Below are positions 35,932-43,418 of a stretch of DNA of 64,000 nt, piece after piece. Position 1 is the first letter of the stretch. Each line of letters starts with the position of its first letter. This stretch comes from JAUSIF01 sp963711595 (lineage in GTDB: Bacteria > Pseudomonadota > Alphaproteobacteria > Rhizobiales > Xanthobacteraceae). The notes under the pieces are model-generated. The model was not told the DNA's origin, did no database searches, and was given only the letters and a program-made list of their open reading frames with translations. The DNA lies in contig CAVQER010000001.1 in the NCBI GenBank assembly GCA_963711595.1, forward strand, positions 310,001 through 374,000, read 5' to 3'. The translations under genes were made by a program, and so were the position numbers.

Positions 35932-37194
35932 ATGACGGACTACTATTCGCTGTTGCAGCGGAAGATCGATTTGCTCCGCGGTGATCCCAATCAATCGCGG
36001 CGGCTCGTGTATGATCTTGCGCGCTATGCACTGAAGAACAAGGCATTTGCGCATGATCAGGCGTTGACCTCGGCGCAGATCGAGGACCAGTTGCGCGCGC
36101 TGGAGAGGGCGATTGCGTTGGTGGAAGCCCACGCACAAAATGGGCGAGCGAGGCCGTACGGGGGGCGCCGCGTGAACGTCAGGCGAGAGCCGAATCCGCC
36201 GAAGGACGAGGCTTCGGAAGCACCGACTGAGGCCGATTTCGATGTCATTCGTCAGCCGTCGCGCCGCGCGTCCGACCGACGCGACCTGGTCGTGCTGCCG
36301 CCTACCCAGCCAAGCCGCTACGGACGAGATCACGACCTTCCCGACGCCTATCATCCGCCCTCGGACAAAGGCCAACTCACCCTTACGCCGGAAACCGCAG
36401 CGCTGATTCAGTTGCTGGCGAGCGAGCGGAAGTCCACCGCGCGCCGGGCAATCTCCTGGTTCGACAGCCTCTTCCGGCTAGTCATCATTGGTGCGATCGG
36501 GCTCGCAGGTTACGTCCTATGGTCCGGCAGACTTCCGGAACTCACCCGCACGACCTCCCCCTTCGCGGATGCACCAAGCGGCCCGGAGGCGCTGTTCGCA
36601 CCCACTGTGCCTTTCCTCCCAGCCGCGAAGAGCACCGCCGCGTTAGTGCCGGACGTCCCACAACCGAAGGTCTATGGCGTATACGCGATCTACAATGACC
36701 GCCTGATCAACCTCGAGAAAGTTCAGACCGACGCTGTCGATCCCAGAAAGCCCAACCTCCGGCAAATCACGGCGCCGAGCCGCAGCGTTTTTCCCGACGG
36801 ACGCGTGGAGTTCACCGTTTATCAGCGCGACCTCGCAAGCAGCGCGCCGATCACAGTGCCGATCCGATTTGCCTCGACGATCGCGAGCACCATGCGATTC
36901 GGTCCGGGTGGAACGCTCGTGACGGTCCGGCCGGAAGTCGAGACATGGCTCATACACACCGCAGGTTTCGATTTCCGCGTCCTACCTGTCCCCGATAACC
37001 AGGAGATGATCCTGATCCGCCCGGACAATCCGGACTTCGTTCTGCCGGCTGGGCGTTACGTGCTGATCCTCAATGATCAACCGTACGACTTCAGCGTGGC
37101 GGGAGCAGTGACCGACCCTCGCGCGTGTGTCGAAGGTGCCGCGACAAATCGGGGGCCGGTTTTCTACGAGTGCAAGCCGACAGACAACCGCTAA
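35932..37194 (+). CDS. membrane-anchored protein of unknown function
   Basis: 420 residues from the ATG at 35932. The first 65 residues (MTDYYSLLQRKIDLLRGDPN, then LVYDLARYALKNKAF) form a helical cytoplasmic head of a type I have met in conserved rhizobial hypotheticals. A charged, Arg-rich linker follows. One transmembrane span lies near 185-205 (LVIIGAIGLAGYVLW). The remaining 210 residues face the periplasm and look beta-rich: FPDGRVEFTVYQRDLASSAP and YVLILNDQPYDFSVAG. The ending has two cysteines (DPRACVEG, FYECK) that may form a disulfide. I do not recognise a named family. It is divergent from dusA and 236 bp ahead of the CDF gene. Confidence 0.7.
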   Translation: MTDYYSLLQRKIDLLRGDPNQSRRLVYDLARYALKNKAFAHDQALTSAQIEDQLRALERAIALVEAHAQNGRARPYGGRRVNVRREPNPPKDEASEAPTEADFDVIRQPSRRASDRRDLVVLPPTQPSRYGRDHDLPDAYHPPSDKGQLTLTPETAALIQLLASERKSTARRAISWFDSLFRLVIIGAIGLAGYVLWSGRLPELTRTTSPFADAPSGPEALFAPTVPFLPAAKSTAALVPDVPQPKVYGVYAIYNDRLINLEKVQTDAVDPRKPNLRQITAPSRSVFPDGRVEFTVYQRDLASSAPITVPIRFASTIASTMRFGPGGTLVTVRPEVETWLIHTAGFDFRVLPVPDNQEMILIRPDNPDFVLPAGRYVLILNDQPYDFSVAGAVTDPRACVEGAATNRGPVFYECKPTDNR

Positions 37195-37430
37195 CGCGGA
37201 ACTGCGGTACCGATGAGGCGCACCCCGCCTCCGCCTCATCCGTCAGTATGAACGACCATCAAGCAGTGACAGTCTGACGCCGAAGACCGATGCGGCCACA
37301 TCGGAGGCATAGCGGCGAATGCAGGCTTGATCCTGCATTTGCGATTGAGTGGCGTTTTCGCTTGACCCCCTCTCGACCTTTGCTTCCGGTCGCGCCAACT
37401 TGCCGGTCCATACCGAAGGCTCTCGATTTT

Positions 37431-38804
37431 ATGCAAGACGTCAAAGAACGCGTTGCGCTCAGCTCAATCGCGATCTCCGCCGGCCTCACCGTTGCGAAGG
37501 GAATCGTCGGCCTGTTCTCCGGCTCGCTCGCGGTACTTTCCGAAGCAGCGCATTCGCTGATCGATCTCGTTGCGACGATCATCACCTACTTTGCTGTGCG
37601 CGTCGCCGGCATGCCGGCGGATGCCGAGCACCACTACGGTCACGGCAAGGTGGAGAGCGTCGCGGCACTCGCGGCGACTGCCCTGCTTTTCGGCCTTGCG
37701 CTGTACGTGATGTGGGAGGCGGTGAGCCGGTTACTCGTCGGCAGCACGCACCCGGTCGAGGCTACTTATTGGGCCTTCGGCGTTGTCGGCGCATCGATCG
37801 TCGTGGATTTCTTCCGAGCACGGCTGCTCTATCGCGTGGCCAGCGAGACCTCGAGCCAGGCGCTCGAGGCGGACGCGCTGCATTTTGGCTCCGACATGTG
37901 GTCGTCGCTTTCGGTGCTGATTGGATTGGGCGGCGTTGCGGCAGGGCTGCAATGGGCCGACTCTGCAGCGGCGCTCGTTGTGGCAGTGTTCATTTGCATC
38001 GCGGGTTGGCGTCTCGGGCGGCGCACGATCGATACGCTCACCGATACCGCACCGGCCGGCGCGGCGGAACGTATCAACGCGGCCACGCGGAAGGTGAAGG
38101 GCGTGGTGAGCGTCGACCGGGTGCGCGTGCGGCCGGCGGGTGCCAGCCTGTTCGTCGAGATCGCAGTCGGGGTGAGCCGGACACTGCCCCTTGACCGGGT
38201 GTCACAAGTAGAAAAAGAAATCGCCCGTGCAATCCGCGCCGACATGGCGAACGCGGAGGTTACCGTCATCACCACCCCCCGGGCCCTCGACGACGAGACG
38301 GTCATGGAACGGGTCATGGTGATCGCGCGAAATCGGGCGCTGGCCGTGCACCACGTCACGGTTCATCGCCTACAGGATAAGCTGGCGGTCAGCCTGGATC
38401 TTGAAGTGGATGGACGTCTGCCGCTCGGAAGCGCGCACGAAATCGCGGATGCCTTGGAGGCAGCGATTGCCGAGGAATTCTCCGATGAGGTGGAGGTCGA
38501 GACCCATATCGAGCCGCTGCAAAGCGACGACGCGGCCGGCCGTGATGCACCGGAGACCACACAATCCGATGTCGCGGCGACGCTGAACGCCTTGGTGCGA
38601 CCCGACGGTCTCCTCCGCGACGTGCACGACGTGCGTGTGCGCGAGACACCACAAGGCCTCGTCGTGAACTTTCACTGCCGTGCAGAACCGACGCTGACCG
38701 TGGACGCCATCCACCGCGCCGTAGACGATTTGGAGCGGCGTCTACGCGAGGAACGTGACGACGTGCATCGCGCGATCGGTCACGCAGAACCTGCGGGCCA
38801 ATGA
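37431..38804 (+). CDS. cation diffusion facilitator (CDF) metal exporter, extended C-terminus
   Basis: 457 residues from the ATG at 37431, against about 300 for a standard CDF. Six membrane spans occupy residues 12-205. The metal site is formed by HSLID in TM2 and HFGSD in TM5, both H-x3-D pairs, and an E-H-H-Y-G-H-G loop precedes TM3. After the usual ferredoxin-like cytoplasmic domain (VKGVVSVDRVRVRPAG, FVEIAVGVSRTLPLDRVSQV), a second similar stretch follows from about residue 290 (VHHVTVHRLQDKLAVSLDLE, and again VHDVRVRETPQGLVVNFHCR). The tail thus looks triplicated. It exports Zn, Fe or Mn; the metal cannot be told. Confidence 0.87.
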   Translation: MQDVKERVALSSIAISAGLTVAKGIVGLFSGSLAVLSEAAHSLIDLVATIITYFAVRVAGMPADAEHHYGHGKVESVAALAATALLFGLALYVMWEAVSRLLVGSTHPVEATYWAFGVVGASIVVDFFRARLLYRVASETSSQALEADALHFGSDMWSSLSVLIGLGGVAAGLQWADSAAALVVAVFICIAGWRLGRRTIDTLTDTAPAGAAERINAATRKVKGVVSVDRVRVRPAGASLFVEIAVGVSRTLPLDRVSQVEKEIARAIRADMANAEVTVITTPRALDDETVMERVMVIARNRALAVHHVTVHRLQDKLAVSLDLEVDGRLPLGSAHEIADALEAAIAEEFSDEVEVETHIEPLQSDDAAGRDAPETTQSDVAATLNALVRPDGLLRDVHDVRVRETPQGLVVNFHCRAEPTLTVDAIHRAVDDLERRLREERDDVHRAIGHAEPAGQ

Positions 38805-38822
38805 CACTTTTCGCGAGGTGCT

Positions 38823-39828
38823 CTAGCGGGGGCGGCGCGCGCGGCGACGCTTCAGCGTCTCTGAAGGAACTCTCGCCAAATCGCTTGCGGTAGTCGACGG
38901 AGAAACGCCCGAGGTGCGTGAAACCCCACCGCGATGCGATCTCCGTCACGCTCGCCTCCGCCTCCGCGCGCGACAGGGCGTCGCGCACCTGCTGTAAGCG
39001 TGCGTTTCGGACGTAACGCATCGGCGAAATGCCCTGATAGTCCTTGAAATGCTTGAACAGTGTGCGACCCGGCACTTCGGCGGCCCGGGCGATATCCGAG
39101 ATTGTGAGCGGGGAGCTCAAGCGTGAGTGTACGAAATCCATCGCACGCTTCACGTCGCGGGGCGCAACCGTACGCTCCACGCGCTGCAGGGCATTGCTGT
39201 AATTGTGGGGCTGGGCAAGCAGCAAACCATTGACGATGAATTGCTCAAAGTCCGCCATCGTGTGCGGGCTGAGCAATGCGGAATGCGGATGATCGAGATC
39301 CGTTGCTGCTGAAAGCAGGTAGCCGGCGAGCGTGCGGCCGTATCCGGACGTAAGATCCAGTTGTTGCGTAAACTCCAACGGACCGTTCATCGGACGTCCG
39401 AGCAACGCGACGAGTTTCTCCGCCAGAAAATTCTTGCTGACGACGAGCCGAATGCCGGCGCTGTCGGCTTGCGATTGCACATGGTAGTAGTCGTCCCGAG
39501 TGGGCGACGCGAGGGCCGCGCGGTTGGTATCGCAGACAATGCTGTCGCGCCCGTTGATCAGCTGGGTGCTTCCTCGGAGCGGCAGGAGCAGCCAATAGTC
39601 GTCGCGGCTGGGAGCTGCCTTGATTCCCGCCGACATTCCGTACTGGAAGTGACCGAGAAAAATCCCGGGCAAGGAGATCCCGTTGTATCGCACGTCGACC
39701 TCGCTGGCCGCTTGCGGGGCGATCTGTAAACTGAATTCCTGTTGATGCAGGAACGTACCTAGCTCTTCTGCGTCCCTCGTCTGGAAGATTGGATGTCGTT
39801 CCAGCAGGGCCCTCCCTCCGTATTGCAT
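38823..39828 (-). pseudogene. AraC-family transcriptional regulator, frameshift near the C-terminus
   Basis: Read from ATG 39828 (MQYGGRALLERHPIF), about 320 residues of a two-domain regulator are intact: an AraC-binding-like N-terminal domain (residues 1-205; FLGHFQYGMSAGIKAAPSRD) and the double helix-turn-helix at the C-terminus (SRLSSPLTISDIARAAEVPG and FTHLGRFSVDYRKRFGES). At 38868-38871 the frame slips. As written it runs antisense through 415 bp of the convergent CDF gene. Removing one T gives GES-PSETLKRRRARRPR and a TAG at 38823-38825, the normal ending of this group, 18 bp from the CDF stop. The effector is unknown. The start could also be the ATG at 39882. Confidence 0.8.
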
Positions 39829-40208
39829 GGTCCACAACCTCGCTGCGGCAGGCACAATCAGACATTGTCGATGGCGAAACATAGACAGACGCGCGTACCA
39901 ATTCGTCCTGCGGTTGGGGGATAGAGGCGGCCGCTATCGCGCATCGATGGCACGCGCCGTGCGACTTGCTGGGCCGGGCCGCCGTCGACCCGGCAAGCAT
40001 CCTTAAGAACTGGCCCGTTCGTCGCCGCGACAAAGCCCCAAGCGAAAATGAGGGGCTTCTGGCGTACCGTCGCTAGGGAGAGCGGGCGGGAGCCGGCCGC
40101 ACCGCCGGCAGCACCGCAAAGATTCAAGGCGGGGTACGTTGAGTTCGAGGATTAGGAACAATCCAGCGGTGGACTTTCGCCGATGCCGTCGCGCACTAAA
40201 AAAGAAGA
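39829..40208. other. intergenic stretch without a gene
   Basis: About 380 bp between the araC start and the terminator at 40210. Short open frames here lack ribosome-binding sites and family similarity. It presumably holds the araC promoter, but no clear -35/-10 pair stands out. Confidence 0.5.
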
Positions 40209-40227
40209 AGGGCCCCCGAAGGGGCCC
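40198..40227 (-). terminator. intrinsic terminator of the acidic-protein gene
   Basis: Stem GGGCCCC/GGGGCCC (40210-40216 with 40221-40227, loop CGAA). On the minus strand it is followed by the T-rich TTCTTCTTTTTT. It lies 30 bp after the stop of the small gene at 40258. Confidence 0.85.
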
Positions 40228-40257
40228 AGTACCGAATGGGACGTCACCTGAGTTGCG

Positions 40258-40557
40258 TCAGTAGGCGAAGAACTGATCGTCGATCGTTTCGTCCAGACGG
40301 TCGCTATAGTCGACTTCCGGAATCGAGCCGGTCGCGTCGGTGCCCCACGTATTCTCGAGCGAGCCGTAGTCGACGGTACCGTCCATCAACTCGTCTTCGC
40401 TCGGGATCGCAGGCTGAATGACCGTCCCTACGTAATCGTAGGAGTCGATCGTGGTCGCAGCGTTCAGTGCATCGAGGTCGCAGGCCGACGTCCCCAAGTC
40501 GAACGCGGAAGCCTGAAACGACGCGCAAATGAAGGCGAGAGCGTAGATAGTCCTCAT
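40258..40557 (-). CDS. small, extremely acidic exported protein, unknown function
   Basis: 99 residues. I choose the ATG at 40557, 8 bp from GGAGG; an ATG two codons earlier sits too close to it. Residues 1-20 are a Sec signal (MRTIYALAFICASFQASAFD). The mature part has no lysine, a single arginine and more than twenty Asp/Glu in about 80 residues, with repeated D-Y/D-E pairs (IPSEDELMDGTVDYGSL, DYSDRLDETIDDQFFAY). One cysteine lies near the start. It would be disordered or calcium-binding; no family is recognised. It has its own strong terminator, and two 11-bp direct repeats lie upstream. Confidence 0.7.
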   Translation of the reverse strand: MRTIYALAFICASFQASAFDLGTSACDLDALNAATTIDSYDYVGTVIQPAIPSEDELMDGTVDYGSLENTWGTDATGSIPEVDYSDRLDETIDDQFFAY

Positions 40558-41099
40558 CGACATTCCCTCCCCTGTTGTCGATGAGCGCACGCTACGCAGT
40601 CCCGATTAAGGCGGGTTAATCGCCGTCTCGCCGGGAGGTATCTTTTGCGGCGTGTGGTTACGCGTGTCTGATCGTGCGTGGTTACGCGAGCGTTACGACA
40701 GCGCGGCGCCGAACAAAATCGGCGGCCCGGCCTGACGTGCGCACATCATTAAGTCCATCTGCGGCCTCACCACATCGATCCGCCAAGGCGCCAACGAAGC
40801 AGCGGCCAACTTCGATCGCCGGGCCGTTCACAAGCTGACGCGTGCGCCGAGGAAAAATCGAGCGGGGACGCTGCATTAAGTTGATCCGCTCGGAAACCGA
40901 TTCAATTTCTCGCATGGACGCACGACGGATTATTGCCGCGAGCGCCGCGCCATCGGATCGCCTGGTTCCAAAAAAGTTCACTCAATTCACGCGCAAACTC
41001 TGGACAAATCACCACGACTTCAATTCTTATGAGGGTGATTCGGAGAGATGCGGCACATCCCTCCGGGGAATGTTTTTGGGACTCTAGAGGAGGCCAGCG
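40558..41099. other. 540-bp intergenic stretch
   Basis: No gene with a credible start or similarity is seen on either strand. Two exact copies of GTGGTTACGCG (40654-40664 and 40678-40688, 24 bp apart) could be operator sites for the acidic-protein gene. TTAA-N6-TTAA at about 40606-40619 is one base short of a CtrA box. The right end carries the leader of the PAS kinase. Confidence 0.45.
40654..40688. repeat. pair of 11-bp direct repeats, possible operator
   Basis: GTGGTTACGCG occurs at 40654-40664 and 40678-40688, about 100-130 bp upstream of the acidic-protein start codon. Spacing of 24 bp (just over two helical turns) would place two bound proteins near the same face. Confidence 0.4.
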
Positions 41100-43401
41100 A
41101 TGGGGCATGCCCCCGCTGCCAACGCGACGATTCGCGTTCAGGCGCGCGGACTAGCCCGCAGCCTCAGCCGTCCCGCCTATCTGCGCCTGACCGAGGCCGA
41201 GCCGTTGCTGCGGCGCGCGGTTCCAATCCTGATTGTCGCGTTCCTGGCGGCGGTTGCGGTCGGAGCCACGGTACAGATTCTCGACCACCGGCGGCAGGAA
41301 CTCGCCGACGCCGAGAATGAGCTGGCGCTGCTTGCAGGCGCGGCCGGCGAGCATCTCGCGCGCCGGATCGAGAAAGACGCCACCCCTGGACAAGTTCAAA
41401 CCGCGCTCATGGAGGCCCTCCCGCGGCGTGCGGTTCGTGTCGACCGCCGTTTCTATGTCTCCGACGCCGGCGGCCGTGTGATCGCGGCGGCGCCCGCCTC
41501 CCGACTGCCCCGAGACCAGCGGCTCGCAGATCTTGTCGGCCAGGCCCACGCAGGCATGAGCCTTAGCAGCGCGGATCCGTTCCAGCTCGCCCTCGCGGAT
41601 GGCACGGAATCGCTGGCCGCGATCAATCAGCTGCCCAATGGACTGGGGCAGATCGCCGCGTTCCAACCAAAGGCGAGCGCTCTCGAACGCTGGCGTGCCG
41701 ATTCCGCAATCACTATCACCTTGGTCACGACCACCGGCTTCGTGCTGCTGATCCTCGGATTTGCTTTTCATTGGCAGGCGGCGCGGGCACGCGAAGCAGA
41801 CGAAATCTACGAGCGGGTGCGCGAACGCATGGACACCGCTCTCAATCGCGGCCGGTGCGGGTTGTGGGACTGGGATTTGGCGCGAGGCCGAATCTATTGG
41901 TCGGATTCCATGTTTGAAATCGTCGGCTTCCCCCCGCGCGAAGAGTTGCTCTCCTTCGGCGAGGTCGACGCGCTGGTGCACCCCGAAGATGGCAGCCTCT
42001 ACGACATTGCCGCTCAGCTCGCCGAGACAGCAGACGGCACGATCGATCGGGCGTTCCGCATGCGCCACTCAGGGGGTGAATGGGTGTGGTTGCGCGCACG
42101 GGCCGAGCTCACGAACTCATGACGGCAGCACGCATGTGATCGGAATAGCCGTCGATATCAACGAAGAGAAGAAATACGCCGAGCGAACTGCTACCGCCGA
42201 CATGCGGCTGCGCGACGCCGTGGAAAGCATCTCCGAGAGTTTCGTGCTGTGGGACGCCGCCGATCGGCTCGTCCTGTGCAATTCGAAGTTCCAGCAATTG
42301 TACGGACTTCCCGATACCGCCATCCGCTCCGGCACTCCGCATGAAGACGTGGAGACGATCGGCCGCCCGCCGCTGATCGTGTCGCCGATCAAGTCCGAAG
42401 AAAAAATAGAAGAAGGTTCGCGCTCATTCGAAGCGCGCACCGCCGACGGACGCTGGCTCAAGATCAGCGAGCGACGAACCAATGACGGCGGCTTTGTCTC
42501 GGTCGGCACCGACATCACGCCGCTCAAGCGTCACGAAGAGCGGTTGATGGACAGCGAAAAACGCCTCATGGCGACGATCGCCGACCTGCGCCGCTCCCAG
42601 CAGACCCTGGAATCGCAGGCGCAGCAGCTTGCCGAGCTTGCCCAGAAGTACTCCGAGGAGAAGAACCGCGCCGAAGACGCCAACCGGGCCAAGTCCGGAT
42701 TCCTCGCGAACATGAGCCACGAGCTGCGCACGCCGCTGAACGCGATCATCGGATTCTCCGAAATCATGGAATCCGGGATGTTCGGCGAGCTAGGGGCGGA
42801 GAAGTATCACGAGTATTGCCGCGACATTCAGGACAGCGGCCGATACCTCCTCGACGTCATCAACGACATCCTCGACATGTCGAAAATCGAAGCGGGCCGC
42901 CTGCGGCTCGACATCGAGCAACTTCATCTCAACTCGATCGTCTCGGAAGCGATGCGGGTCATGTCGATCAAGGCCGATGAAAAGCAACTCGAGGTGATTT
43001 CCGACGTCTCGCCCGGGCTGTCCATGCGCGGCGACCGGCGGGCGTTTAAGCAGGTTCTGCTGAACCTGTTGGCAAATTCCATCAAATTCACGGAAGTTGG
43101 CGGTCGCGTAGCGGTGCGGGCCAAGGCTTCGTGCGGTCACGCGATGATTCTGATCGAGGATTCAGGGATCGGCATTTCCCGAGCGGCACTGCAGAGACTC
43201 GGCCGTCCGTTCGAACAGGTGGAGAGTCACATCAGCAAGAGTCACACAGGCTCGGGACTCGGGCTCGCCATCGCAAAGTCGCTGATCGAATTGCACGGGG
43301 GTCAGATGCGCATTCGGTCGATCGAGAGTGTCGGCACGACGGTGATCTTGCGTGTCCCGCTCGCCGGTCCGGCGGTCATCTCGCGAGAGGCGGCGGCCTG
43401 A
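41100..43401 (+). pseudogene. PleC-like PAS sensor histidine kinase, one frameshift
   Basis: The ATG at 41100 follows GAGGAGG. Residues 1-340 are in frame: a TM near 40-60, a periplasmic sensor of about 160 residues, a second TM (TTTGFVLLILGFAFHW) and a first PAS domain (RCGLWDWDLARGRIYWSDSM). The frame stops at TGA 42120. Dropping one base near 42105-42118 gives AELTTHDGSTHVIGIAVDIN and restores a second PAS, the H box MSHELRTPLNAIIGFSEIM and an ATPase domain (NLLANSIKFT, IEDSGIGIS, GSGLGLAIAKSLIELHGG) to the stop at 43401. The whole is about 767 residues. Domain order and H box are those of PleC, a DivK phosphatase/kinase. The break may be real or an error. Confidence 0.8.
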
Positions 43402-43418
43402 CGCCGTCGTCTGTTCGG

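Noticed and set aside
40682..40981. 99-codon minus-strand frame in the gap before the PAS kinase
   Set aside because: No ribosome-binding site, no signal or motif, and unusual composition; treated as chance.
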